Source of the DNA: Brevibacterium iodinum ATCC 49514
Lineage (GTDB): Bacteria > Actinomycetota > Actinomycetes > Actinomycetales > Brevibacteriaceae
Reading direction: 5' to 3'
Assembly (NCBI RefSeq): GCF_900169265.1
Contig: NZ_FXYX01000003.1
Span: forward strand, 1-64,000
Length of the DNA: 64,000 nt
Below, piece after piece: positions 16,804 to 25,488 of this stretch. The translations under genes were made by a program, and so were the position numbers. Below the pieces are notes generated by a model that worked only from the letters and a program-made list of their open reading frames with translations, was not told the DNA's origin and ran no database searches. Within the stretch, counting starts at the first letter, position 1. Each line of letters opens with the position of its first letter.

Positions 16804-18467
16804 CTCTGCGCCCGCGCCCGCTCCACATGGGAGCGGGCATGGGCGATCGCCGAGGGCAGATCGTCGAAGAGATGCGCTTGGTGACGCAGGGCTCGCAGCA
16901 CCCCGACCTGCCGAAACAGGCCCGCATGCCCGTCCTTGACGCCCTTGATGAGCACCGTCTTTCCACGGCGTTCGAACCCTGTGACGATATCGGCGAGGAT
17001 ATGGGCGCCGGTGGCGTCGACGAGTTCGAGCTGAGACATCCGCAGCACGACCACGCTCACGCCGTCGAGGGCCATGACCTCATCGAAGATCCGATCGGCG
17101 GAGGCGAAGAACAGCGGTCCCCGGAAGGCGACGACCGCAATCGACTCATCGCCGGCCCGGGCATCGTCGGACTCGGAGAGGCGCTCGATGCCCACGGTCG
17201 TCGTCGCTGAGAGCTTGCGCAGGGCGAAGTATGCGGCCACGATGACACCGATTCCCACAGCCACGATGAGGTCGAAGGAGACCGTGATGAGCGCGGTGAT
17301 GACGAATCCTGCGGCATCGGACTTCGTCGAGGCCAGGATCGATCGCATCGTGCCGACATTGATCATCCGCACTGCGGTGACGAAGAGGACGCCGCCGAGG
17401 GCCGCGAGCGGGATCCGGCTGACCGGGGCTGCGGCGACGAGCACGATGAGCAGCAGCACGAAGGCATGGACGATCGAGGCCAGTCGGGTGCGTGCTCCCG
17501 CGCGGATGTTCACCGAGGTGCGGGCGATGGCGCCGGTGGCGGGGATGCCGCCGAAGAGCGATGACCCGATCGACGCGATGCCCTGACCGACGAGTTCACG
17601 GTCGGGCTGGTACGTACCGGCATCCGACATCGACGAGGCGACCCGAGCCGAGAGCAGTGATTCGATCGCCGCCAGCGCAGCGATCGTCCCGGCAGCCGGA
17701 AGCAGGCTGGGCAGGGCAGTGAGGTCGAAACTCGGCAGGCTCGGGGCCGGCAGGGACTGCGGGATGGCGCTGATCGTCGCCAGGGGATTCGGGACGAGTC
17801 CGGCGAGGACGGTGACGACGATGATGCCGATGAGCGAACCGGGGATCGCATGGTGGATCTTCGGCGCGATGATCATGCACACGGCCACGATCGCCACGGC
17901 GGTCAGGGAATACGGCAGATACGACCAGTCGGCCGAGGACACGAGCTGCACCGCGGCGACGAAGGCGTTCGTGCTCACTTCACCGGGAGCGAGATCGGCA
18001 GGAGTCGTCACGAACGGCACCTGCTGAAGGAAGATGATGGCCGCGATGCCCACGGTGAAGCCTTCGATCACCGGCCACGGGATGAACGACACGCTGCGGC
18101 CCAGCCGCAGCAGACCGGCGAGAGCGACGATGATGCCGGCGACGAGGGTGACCGCGATGACCGCATCGGCCCCGTGGCTGGCGACGATGGGCACGAGCAC
18201 GACCGCCATGGCTCCCGTGGGGCCGGAGACCTGCAGGTGCGAACCGCCGAAGACGGCGGCGAGGAAACCCGCGATGATCGCGGTGATGAGGCCCTGTTCG
18301 GCGCTCAGGCCCGAACTGACACCGAAGCCCAATGCCAAGGGCAGGGCGACGATGCCGACGGTGGCGCCGGCGAGCAGATCCTTCGGCCAGGACCGCCGGG
18401 ACTCACGGTAATCGGCGGGAGAGGGCAGCAGCGACCGCGCATGCCGAGTCAGGGGCGTGGCGTTCAT
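16800..18467 (-). CDS. SulP-family anion transporter with STAS domain (second copy)
   Basis: 555 residues: hydrophobic core (about 30-430) and C-terminal STAS domain (about 445-540, IAVVAFRGPLFFASADRIFDE ... VDATGAHIL). The VSGPTGAMAV and GIPATGAIARTSVN segments are SulP hallmarks. It differs clearly from the SulP at 10 kb. ATG 18467 overlaps the arsR stop by four bases, so the transporter is co-expressed with an ArsR-family repressor, which implies control by an ion or small ligand. Confidence 0.88.
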   Translation of the reverse strand: MNATPLTRHARSLLPSPADYRESRRSWPKDLLAGATVGIVALPLALGFGVSSGLSAEQGLITAIIAGFLAAVFGGSHLQVSGPTGAMAVVLVPIVASHGADAVIAVTLVAGIIVALAGLLRLGRSVSFIPWPVIEGFTVGIAAIIFLQQVPFVTTPADLAPGEVSTNAFVAAVQLVSSADWSYLPYSLTAVAIVAVCMIIAPKIHHAIPGSLIGIIVVTVLAGLVPNPLATISAIPQSLPAPSLPSFDLTALPSLLPAAGTIAALAAIESLLSARVASSMSDAGTYQPDRELVGQGIASIGSSLFGGIPATGAIARTSVNIRAGARTRLASIVHAFVLLLIVLVAAAPVSRIPLAALGGVLFVTAVRMINVGTMRSILASTKSDAAGFVITALITVSFDLIVAVGIGVIVAAYFALRKLSATTTVGIERLSESDDARAGDESIAVVAFRGPLFFASADRIFDEVMALDGVSVVVLRMSQLELVDATGAHILADIVTGFERRGKTVLIKGVKDGHAGLFRQVGVLRALRHQAHLFDDLPSAIAHARSHVERARAQS

Positions 18468-18835
18468 GCAGTGTCCGTCCCGGGGATCCGGGGCAGGGAG
18501 CGGGCCTCGGCGAGGCGCTGCTCGTCGTCTTCGAGCATGTTCAGCAGCAGACCCCTGGCCACCGCGAGCAGTTCGGCGGTGCGCCGGTCGGCCAGTCGGT
18601 AGTAGACATGACTGGCCCGGCGTTCGGACTCGACGAGGCGGTGTCGGCGGAGGACTGCGAGGTGCTGAGACAGGTGTGATGTTTCGAGCCCGGTCTCGTT
18701 CTGCAGCTCGGCCACACTGACCTCGTCATTGCCGGAGAGGAGTTCGAGGATGCGGATGCGAAAAGGGTGAGCGAGGCCCTTGAAGAGGTTCGCCTTGACC
18801 TCGTACAGGGGCGTCTGGGACTGATTCAATGCCAT
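18464..18835 (-). CDS. ArsR-family transcriptional regulator
   Basis: 123 residues with one winged-helix domain: AHPFRIRILELLSG, recognition helix ETSHLSQHLAVLRRH, wing SHVYYRLAD. From ATG 18835 the protein has no cysteine, so it lacks the metal-thiol sensor seen in ArsR/CadC; another ligand or metal chemistry is likely. A palindrome covers the start codon, which suggests self-repression. It is the first gene of a two-gene unit with the SulP transporter. A TTG 27 bases upstream is open but less likely. Confidence 0.85.
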   Translation of the reverse strand: MALNQSQTPLYEVKANLFKGLAHPFRIRILELLSGNDEVSVAELQNETGLETSHLSQHLAVLRRHRLVESERRASHVYYRLADRRTAELLAVARGLLLNMLEDDEQRLAEARSLPRIPGTDTA

Positions 18836-18849
18836 GATGAAATCATCAT
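18834..18849. promoter_or_regulatory. Palindromic operator over the arsR start
   Basis: ATGATGA-AA-TCATCAT is a 7-bp inverted repeat covering the ATG of arsR, and it contains the possible -10 TATGAT (minus strand, 18845-18850). The place and AT-rich palindrome fit an ArsR autoregulatory site. Confidence 0.6.
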
Positions 18850-18916
18850 ATCGTGGACACAAGGAAACCGGTTCGCAGTCTCACGAGACAGCCGGTGGGA
18901 GTCTCGGGCAGTGAAA

Positions 18917-18946
18917 AGCCCGGTCCCGCAACTGCGGAACCGGGCT
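18917..18946 (-). terminator. Terminator of orn
   Basis: An AGCCCGGT/ACCGGGCT stem extended by CCGCA/TGCGG pairs (one mismatch), followed on the minus strand by TTTC. It lies just after orn and before arsR. Confidence 0.7.
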
Positions 18947-18990
18947 CTGCTCACGATCGCTGTGCTCACAATCGCCCGGGAAGGCGGCGG

Positions 18991-19611
18991 TCAGCTCTCG
19001 TCGGTCTGCTTCGGGTAGTTCTCGGCCACCTCGGCGGCGATCGACTTCGCCTCATCGGAACTCGGACCCTCGGCGGAGAACACGGCCTTCCGGTAGTACT
19101 GGAGCTCGATGATCGAGTCGATGATGTCTCCGAGTGCACGGTGGCCACCGTGCTTGGCCGGTGCCTGGAAGTAGGCGCGCGGGAACCACTGCTTGGACAG
19201 TTCCTTGATCGAGGAGACATCGATGATCCGGTAGTGCAGGTACTCGACGAGTTCGGGCATCTGCTTGGTGAGGAACACCTTGTCGGTGCCGACCGAGTTC
19301 CCTCCCAGCGGTGCCTTGCCGGCCTCGGGGACATGCTTCTTCACGTATTCGAGGACCCGGGTCTGCGCCTCGGTGACGGTGGTGCCCGCGTCGAGCTCAG
19401 TGATCAGGCCCGAGGTGGTGTGCATGTTCGTGACGAATTCGTTCATGTTCGCCCGTGCATCCGCCGAGGGCTTGATGACGATGTCGATTCCGTCGTCGAG
19501 GGGGTTGAGCTCGAAGTCGGTGACGATCGCAGCCACCTCGATGAGTTCGTCCCGCACCTCGTCGAGGCCGGTCATTTCGCAGTCGATCCACACAATTCTG
19601 TTGTTGCTCAC
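18991..19611 (-). CDS. orn: Oligoribonuclease (DEDDh 3'-5' exonuclease)
   Basis: 206 residues. It degrades short RNA, in practice dinucleotides including pGpG. The first acidic motif WIDCEMTGLD (D10, E12) and the C-terminal KHGGHRALGDI (His and Asp of DEDDh) are visible. The C-terminal tail is Glu/Ser-rich. GTG 19611 lies 6 bases after TAAGCT, so the message may be leaderless. It forms a single-gene unit with its own terminator. Confidence 0.93.
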   Translation of the reverse strand: MSNNRIVWIDCEMTGLDEVRDELIEVAAIVTDFELNPLDDGIDIVIKPSADARANMNEFVTNMHTTSGLITELDAGTTVTEAQTRVLEYVKKHVPEAGKAPLGGNSVGTDKVFLTKQMPELVEYLHYRIIDVSSIKELSKQWFPRAYFQAPAKHGGHRALGDIIDSIIELQYYRKAVFSAEGPSSDEAKSIAAEVAENYPKQTDES

Positions 19612-19617
19612 CCGCCC

Positions 19618-19623
19618 AGCTTA
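19618..19623 (-). promoter_or_regulatory. -10 element TAAGCT of orn, leaderless layout
   Basis: On the minus strand TAAGCT ends 6 bases before GTG 19611. The remaining 19624-19882 gap holds only GC-rich sequence and a possible -10 TAAACT at 19822-19827 for the next plus-strand gene. Confidence 0.4.
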
Positions 19624-19882
19624 GGGCAGACAGCAGGGAACGGGACATCCCGGGGTGCAATCGGAGCCCCTCGGCGGCCGGGTCACGGCCGCCTCGGCGA
19701 GGGTGGAGGTCTGGGCGAGGGGGAACGTCGGACTGGTCGGGAACGGCCCGGGGGAGAGTTGGGCGTGTGAACGTCGACACACACTGAGCGTGCGCACAGA
19801 GTCGATGTCCGGTATGTGACTTAAACTTGAAGAGTCCCCGAACTGGGGTGCCATTTTTGCTCGGCTGAGGGAAGGTTCGCTC

Positions 19883-21502
19883 GTGCGTTACACATTCGCT
19901 GTGATTCTCATGGTGGTGGGTGTCGTCGTCGGTGGCCTCGGCATCCTGCAGAAGACCCTGTGGGCTCCGGAGGATACGATCACTGCCACCGCACAGATCG
20001 ATGCCGACAAACCGGCAGTCATCGTCGACCCCGGAATGCTCAACCTCTACGAAACCCCGACCACACTCACGGTCAAAGGCAGCGGCGACCTCACGATCGC
20101 CCAAGCCCCGATCGAGAACGTCGAAGCCTGGGCGGGACAGTCCGCCTATGACCGCGTCACCGGACTCGCCGAAGGCGGCAAGCTCACGACGAAGGCGACC
20201 GATGGTGAGGGCAAGGTTCCCAACCCCGCCGGGGCCGATCTGTGGCAGTCGGAAGTCACCGGCACCGATTCGGTTGAGCTGGAGTGGAACGACGAGGCCA
20301 ACCGCACCGGATTCCTCGTCGCCGGTGACGGCGAAGCCGGAGCGGTCAAATCCGTGACCCTCACCTGGCCCAACCATGCCGAGACTCCCTGGGCGCTCCC
20401 GCTGATGATCATCGGCGGTGTCCTCTTCGTCGTCGGCGTCGTCCTCCTCTTCCTCGGTGCGAACAATTCGAAGAAGGAAGCGAACCGCCGCAAGGCGCGC
20501 CAGGAGCGCCGCCGCAAGCTCGCCGAATACGGCACCGCCTTCGCCGTCGTCCCTGTGCTCGCACTCAGTGCCTGTGGTCCCGAAGAGCTGCCGAAGCCCG
20601 AGCCCTCCGAGGCTCCGAGCTCCGCGGCCGCGGGTGTCACCGATGACCAGGCCAAGCGGATCCTCGACTCCGTGGCCGCCGACGTCAAAGCCGCGGACAA
20701 GAAGACCGAAAAGAAGGCACTGGCCGAACGCGCCGCCGGTCCCGCGCTCAAGCAGCGTGAAGACCTGTACAAGGTGAAAGACGACGTCGAAGACCAGAAG
20801 ATGGCGCCGGAGGTGGCCAGCGAAGAGATCGTCGCCAACTACACCTCGGCCACCGATGCCTGGCCGCGCGTGACCAGCCTGATCACCTCCGCCGGTGGGA
20901 ATTCGCAGCTGCTCGTGCTGACCCAGGAGGATCCGCGCAGCAACTACAAACTGTGGTCGCAGACCCAGCTGACGGCCGGCACGAAGCTGCCCGAACTGCC
21001 CGACTCACGTCAGGGCGCGAAGATGCTCGAACCCGGATCCAAGGACTTCGTCACCACTCCGGAGAAGGCCGTCGCCGACTACGCGAAGGCCCTCGGCAGC
21101 GGAGCGGACTCGAAGGAGGCGAAGAAGTTCGAGTCCGATGACTTCTCGAAGTCCATCTGGAAGAACCAGAAGGACCAGAAGGCCAGCGCCGAAGAAGGCA
21201 AGGCCGAAGTCGACTACAAGTACACTCCGGGCAAAGAACTCGTTGCCCAGGGCACCGCCGGCGACGCCGCCATCGTCACCGGAGTCATCGATGCCGAATC
21301 GACGATCAGCCCCGAGTCGAAGGAGGGTCGCACCGGCACCCTGTCGCTGTCGTCGCCGCAGAAGGAACTCGTCGGCTCCGCGACGACCAAGGAGCCGGTG
21401 ACGACGAAGACCACCCAGGTGCTCACCTTCCTCGTCCCCAAGGACGGCAAGGTCAAGCTCATCGGCGGTCTCGAGACTCTCGCCGGAGCCGAAGCAGGCT
21501 GA
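19883..21502 (+). CDS. Membrane protein with internal lipobox, paralog 1
   Basis: 539 residues; no named family recognised. Order: membrane helix (5-23), extracytoplasmic beta-rich domain (about 28-170), membrane helix (about 172-193), short very basic cytoplasmic link (KKEANRRKARQERRRKLA), then a third hydrophobic stretch ending in a lipobox-like LSAC (about 230-234), a Pro/Glu/Ser linker and a soluble domain (about 255-539). It looks like a membrane protein fused to a complete lipoprotein. GTG 19883 has GAAGG about 8 bases upstream. The gene two places downstream has the same plan, and a thioredoxin-like gene lies between. Confidence 0.75.
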   Translation: MRYTFAVILMVVGVVVGGLGILQKTLWAPEDTITATAQIDADKPAVIVDPGMLNLYETPTTLTVKGSGDLTIAQAPIENVEAWAGQSAYDRVTGLAEGGKLTTKATDGEGKVPNPAGADLWQSEVTGTDSVELEWNDEANRTGFLVAGDGEAGAVKSVTLTWPNHAETPWALPLMIIGGVLFVVGVVLLFLGANNSKKEANRRKARQERRRKLAEYGTAFAVVPVLALSACGPEELPKPEPSEAPSSAAAGVTDDQAKRILDSVAADVKAADKKTEKKALAERAAGPALKQREDLYKVKDDVEDQKMAPEVASEEIVANYTSATDAWPRVTSLITSAGGNSQLLVLTQEDPRSNYKLWSQTQLTAGTKLPELPDSRQGAKMLEPGSKDFVTTPEKAVADYAKALGSGADSKEAKKFESDDFSKSIWKNQKDQKASAEEGKAEVDYKYTPGKELVAQGTAGDAAIVTGVIDAESTISPESKEGRTGTLSLSSPQKELVGSATTKEPVTTKTTQVLTFLVPKDGKVKLIGGLETLAGAEAG

Positions 21503-21653
21503 GGCGGAAGGGTCGGCACCGTGGTGTTCCTTCCCTGACGGCTGAGGAAATAGCCGTGGGCGCACCGGTGTTGATACGTTCTGTTGGATAAGCATGGACC
21601 AGGTGCGTCACGGCTTGCGCCGAGCCCACCGACCGCGTCACAAAGGAGACCAC

Positions 21654-22637
21654 GTGTCAATGGATCCCTCGCAGGAGAGCACGCAGCCAAACCAGGGACT
21701 CGACCTGTCGGCGGTGCGCAGCAAGAACATGCCCGCCGAGCAGGGCGGTCAGGCCGGTCACGCCGCCGGTGCGGGAGCCGGTGCTAACGGTGCTGCCGGT
21801 GACCAGGCCGGTGGGGACCCGGATGCGGTCGCCGTTCCGGGACTGGTCTTCGACGTCGACGAATCGACGTTCACCAGCCTGGTGGCGCTCTCCGACCGCG
21901 TGCCCGTCGTCATCGACCTGTGGGCCGAATGGTGCGAACCCTGCAAACAGCTCTCGCCGATCCTCGAACGCGTCGTCACCGCGTACGGGGGACGTCTGGT
22001 CCTGGCCAAGGTCGACGTCGATGCGAACCCGCGTCTGCAGCAGGCCTTCGGTGTTCAGTCGATCCCCACGGTCGTCGCCCTCATCAAGGGTCAGCCCGTG
22101 CCGCTGTTCCAGAGCGCTCTGCCCGAACCTCAGGTCCAGGCGTACTTCGACGAGCTGCTCAAGCTCGCCGGTGAGAACGGTGTGACCGGGCATGCGGCCG
22201 TCGGGGGAGCCGAGCCCGAACCGGCCGGCCCCGCCCACCCGGAGGCCGAAGAGGCACTCGCCAAGGGCGACTTCGACACCGCCGAGAAACTGTTCAAAGC
22301 CGCGCTGGCGAACTCTCCCGCCGATGAGGAGGCGAAGTTCGGTCTCGCCCGTGCGGGCCTGGGCCGCCGCCTCATCGACCAGGAACCGACCGGTCTCATC
22401 GCCGCCGCCGATGCGGACCCCAAGAACGTCGAGGCCGCGAAGGCCGCGGCCGACGCCGAAGTGGTCAGCGGCAATGCCGGCAGCGCCTTCAACCGACTCA
22501 TCTCTCTCATCCGCACCACCGCGGGTGATGAGAAGGAATCCCTACGCCTGCGGGTCCTCGATCTCTTCGAGGTCCTCGGCTCCGACGACCCAGCCGTGAC
22601 CAAGGCTCGGACCGCACTCATGAGGGCACTGTTCTGA
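21654..22637 (+). CDS. Thioredoxin-domain TPR protein (YbbN/CnoX-like)
   Basis: 327 residues. A disordered Gly/Ala-rich N-terminus (1-60) leads to a thioredoxin fold with LWAEWCEPCKQL (C94, C97; CEPC instead of CGPC) and the cis-Pro loop SIPTVVAL; the rest is helical, TPR-like (AEEALAKGDFDTAEKLFKAA). YbbN/CnoX proteins are cytoplasmic co-chaperones that protect cysteines. GTG 21654 is chosen: AGGAG lies 5 bases upstream; ATG 21660 is the alternative. It has no signal peptide, so it acts inside, between two genes for exported domains. Confidence 0.85.
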   Translation: MSMDPSQESTQPNQGLDLSAVRSKNMPAEQGGQAGHAAGAGAGANGAAGDQAGGDPDAVAVPGLVFDVDESTFTSLVALSDRVPVVIDLWAEWCEPCKQLSPILERVVTAYGGRLVLAKVDVDANPRLQQAFGVQSIPTVVALIKGQPVPLFQSALPEPQVQAYFDELLKLAGENGVTGHAAVGGAEPEPAGPAHPEAEEALAKGDFDTAEKLFKAALANSPADEEAKFGLARAGLGRRLIDQEPTGLIAAADADPKNVEAAKAAADAEVVSGNAGSAFNRLISLIRTTAGDEKESLRLRVLDLFEVLGSDDPAVTKARTALMRALF

Positions 22638-24469
22638 TCCAGCGAATCCGACTCATCACCGCCATCCTCTTCGGCGCAGCGGCACTCACGCTCGCCGGAC
22701 TGGTCATCTCTGCGCTCTCGGTCGTCGGCACCGACGAGATCACCGAGACTCCGACCTTCAAGGTCAAGGACGGTGCCTACGCCGTCGTCCTCGATGAGGC
22801 GATCGTGCCCTATTCGGGTTCGAGCGTGACCGTGACGGCGAACAACTCGAAGGGCACGGAGCTGTTCGTCGGCACCGCCAGCGGGGTCGACGCCGACAGC
22901 TACCTCGATGGGGTGGCGCAGGAGCAGATCAGTGATGTGTCGTTCCCGAATTCCGCGACCCATCGGTTCACTCCCGGCGACGCGAAGCCGGACGCCGATA
23001 TCGCCGATCGCGACTGGTGGATCAGCACGGACACGGGCAAGACGGTCGCGAAGACCTTCGACCTCGATGCCGAACCGCAGGTGCTCATCATCGCTCCTGC
23101 GAACTCCGATGACAGTCTTGATGGAACGACGGTGAGTCTCCAGATGCGCGGCAAGGGCGTGTTCGCACTCAGCCTGCTCGGCATTGCCGGGACTATCATG
23201 CTCGCCGGATTCTCGGTGTTCCTCTTCATGCGCTGGTGGGCCTCGCGCATCCGCCCGCCGAAGAAGGACGTCGGACTCCCGAGCGGCAGCGGACCCGGGG
23301 GAGGCAGCGGACCTGACAGCAGCGACAGCGGACCAGGAGGCGGCACCGGTTCCGGCCGCGACGGCGGGGGACCGGCCGCTGACCGCACAGCCAAGGGCGA
23401 GCCGGGACCCGCGACCCAGCCGATCTCGACAGTGCAGCCGGACACGGGCGGCCAGGCGCCACCTCGGCGACGGGATCTGCGGAACCGGCGGTCCTTCCGC
23501 GCAGTGACGGCCTCCGTCTTGGGCACCGGGCTCGTGCTCAGCGGCTGTGCGAATATGCCGATCGCCAAACCCAGCAGCCCGGACACCACCCCGTACGAGC
23601 GCACGGCGGTGCGCCCCGGTGAGGCCGGGAAGTTCATGACGAACTACACGGAATCGCTGGACAAGACCCTCGGCGACAAGGGCTCCGACCTCGACAAGAT
23701 CCAGGCGGCACCGCTCATCGACCACACCCGTGCGCAGATCCAGATCGCGGACAAGGCGAAGCAGAAGCTGCGCGCACCGAACTTCACCGAGGTTGTCGCC
23801 GGCAGCCCGAACTTCACCGAATACCCGATGTGGTTCTACGCCTTCGGGACCGCGGACAAGAAGTCCACGGATGGGGACAAGCAGCTGACCCAGGTGATGC
23901 TGGTGACGCGGGAATCGGCGTCGACCGATCCGCTCGTGCGTTCGGCGTCCTATATTCCCACCGAGCAGATGCCCGCCCTCATGGCCGATGACCGCGGCGC
24001 CGTGGAGACGGGGTCGGAGGACTTCTCCGAGGATCTGACGACCGCGTCCGGTGACGTCTCATCGTTCCTCGTCGACGGCAAGGCGAAATCCGGGGGTCCC
24101 GAGGGACTCAAGGAAGGCGGATTCAAGGGGTTCCGTGACTACCTGGGTGACCTGCGGGACAAGGACTCCGGCTTCGACAAGGTCGACGTCGACTGCAAGC
24201 CCTATGAGGACCTCAAGTTCGAGGACATGACCTTGAGCACCGAGAACGGCGCGATCGGAATGGGCGAAGTGCGGTGCACCCTGACGATCAAGGCACCGTC
24301 GGACTACGCACTCGACCTCGGCGACACCGTCGAAGCCGTGAAGACGAACGATAAAGAGGGCGACACCATCAAGGTCGACACCGCGCACCCCTATGTGCTG
24401 ATGAAGACCGGAGACGAACTCACCGCCGTCGCCACCGACTGGAACGTCCTGTCCTCCAAGGTGGAGTGA
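22634..24469 (+). CDS. Membrane protein with internal lipobox, paralog 2, apparent CTG start
   Basis: About 611 residues with the same plan as the gene at 19883: membrane helix (about 5-27), outside domain, helix (about 175-200), Gly/Pro-rich basic linker, third hydrophobic stretch with lipobox VLSGC (about 295-305), soluble C-terminal domain. No ATG, GTG or TTG exists in frame before 22805, and starting there would delete the first helix that matches paralog 1. CTG 22634 overlaps the upstream TGA by three bases and has GAGGG (22622-22626) 7 bases before it, so it is the best start. Function unknown. Confidence 0.7.
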   Translation: MIQRIRLITAILFGAAALTLAGLVISALSVVGTDEITETPTFKVKDGAYAVVLDEAIVPYSGSSVTVTANNSKGTELFVGTASGVDADSYLDGVAQEQISDVSFPNSATHRFTPGDAKPDADIADRDWWISTDTGKTVAKTFDLDAEPQVLIIAPANSDDSLDGTTVSLQMRGKGVFALSLLGIAGTIMLAGFSVFLFMRWWASRIRPPKKDVGLPSGSGPGGGSGPDSSDSGPGGGTGSGRDGGGPAADRTAKGEPGPATQPISTVQPDTGGQAPPRRRDLRNRRSFRAVTASVLGTGLVLSGCANMPIAKPSSPDTTPYERTAVRPGEAGKFMTNYTESLDKTLGDKGSDLDKIQAAPLIDHTRAQIQIADKAKQKLRAPNFTEVVAGSPNFTEYPMWFYAFGTADKKSTDGDKQLTQVMLVTRESASTDPLVRSASYIPTEQMPALMADDRGAVETGSEDFSEDLTTASGDVSSFLVDGKAKSGGPEGLKEGGFKGFRDYLGDLRDKDSGFDKVDVDCKPYEDLKFEDMTLSTENGAIGMGEVRCTLTIKAPSDYALDLGDTVEAVKTNDKEGDTIKVDTAHPYVLMKTGDELTAVATDWNVLSSKVE

Positions 24470-24499
24470 ACCGCGCTCAGCCGCGGTTCGCGCGATTTG

Positions 24500-25027
24500 T
24501 CAGCCGTGGCTGGCGCGGCGGCCGACTCGCAGCAGCCACCACAGGCCGATGAGCGGCAGGAGCAGCGGAATATAACCGTATCCGCTGCCGAAGTTCGACC
24601 ACACCGACGGCTTCGCGAAGTCCTCGGGGTGGGTGTGGCTGAGGATGCCGACGACGATGACGCCGAGGAACTCGATCGCACAGGCCGCGACGGCGATCCG
24701 GTGTGAGACGCGGTTGCCGATGACCAGGCAGACCGTGGCGAGGATGTAGATGACCGCGGCCAGCGCGGACAGCGAGTACGCGATCGGCGCGACATCGAAT
24801 TCGCGGATGAGCTGGTAGCCCGCGCGGGCCGTGGCCGAGAGCGCGAAGACCCCGTACACGGCAGTCAGCGCCCGTCCCGGTCCGGTATGCATCGCCGAGA
24901 ACGGTGACCGTCCCGTCTTTCCCCTCGCCGAGGCGGCCGAGGAGTCCGGGTTGTCCGCCGCGTTCGCGCTGCCTGCTGAGTCCGCATCGTCGGCGGAATC
25001 CCCGCCGAACCGATTGCTCCTGGTCAC
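24500..25027 (-). CDS. Small integral membrane protein
   Basis: 175 residues: hydrophilic Asp/Ser/Ala-rich N-terminus (about 45) and four membrane segments (from VYGVFALSATARAGY to YIPLLLPLIGLWWLL). GTG 25027 overlaps the stop of the upstream gene by four bases, so both are one unit. It resembles uncharacterised actinobacterial membrane proteins; no catalytic motif. It ends convergent to the paralog 2 gene, 30 bases away. Confidence 0.7.
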   Translation of the reverse strand: MTRSNRFGGDSADDADSAGSANAADNPDSSAASARGKTGRSPFSAMHTGPGRALTAVYGVFALSATARAGYQLIREFDVAPIAYSLSALAAVIYILATVCLVIGNRVSHRIAVAACAIEFLGVIVVGILSHTHPEDFAKPSVWSNFGSGYGYIPLLLPLIGLWWLLRVGRRASHG

Positions 25028-25374
25028 TGCCAAATCTGGTCCAATCTCTCGATCATCACGATCACCGTCAGTCCTGCCGCGGCCAGCACACCCGGCCCCC
25101 AACGGCTCAGTTCCGCAAACGCCCAGAACCCGGCCAGCGCCATGACCATGATCGCTGTGATGATGTAGCCGAAGTAGAGCAGCGGGTCGACATCATGCGT
25201 GGAGCCGAAGGTCGCAATCGAGACGATCAGCTGCACGATGAGCAGCAGCAGAAGCAGAGCGGCACCGCCGAGCAGAGCCTTGCCGGCCGGACGGTTGCGG
25301 ATGGTCTCGACGATCGACCACAGGGTCAGGATGCCGGTGGCGGCATAGAGGACGATGGTGAAAACGGTGAACAC
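25024..25374 (-). CDS. Small four-helix membrane protein
   Basis: 116 residues, nearly all hydrophobic (four helices, including KALLGGAALLLLLLIVQLIV). GTG 25374 lacks an SD but follows TAAACT by 7 bases. An open frame extends far upstream, but it covers the antisense of iscS and is not coding. First gene of a two-gene membrane unit divergent from iscS. Confidence 0.65.
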   Translation of the reverse strand: MFTVFTIVLYAATGILTLWSIVETIRNRPAGKALLGGAALLLLLLIVQLIVSIATFGSTHDVDPLLYFGYIITAIMVMALAGFWAFAELSRWGPGVLAAAGLTVIVMIERLDQIWQ

Positions 25375-25381
25375 GGAGACC

Positions 25382-25387
25382 AGTTTA
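25382..25387 (-). promoter_or_regulatory. -10 element TAAACT, leaderless layout
   Basis: On the minus strand TAAACT is 7 bases before GTG 25374. With the iscS -10 at 25477 it forms a divergent promoter pair in a 114-base gap. Confidence 0.45.
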
Positions 25388-25476
25388 GTCGGCCATACCA
25401 GCCGGCAACTCGTCCGGATGTGTCGCTTGGCAGGTGAGATGCCGCACGGATCCTGGCCGTAGCCTGGCTCACGCCC

Positions 25477-25482
25477 TAAAAT
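25477..25482 (+). promoter_or_regulatory. -10 element TAAAAT of iscS, leaderless layout
   Basis: TAAAAT is 6 bases before GTG 25489. It is the best -10 match among the leaderless candidates. Confidence 0.5.
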
Positions 25483-25488
25483 GGCAGG

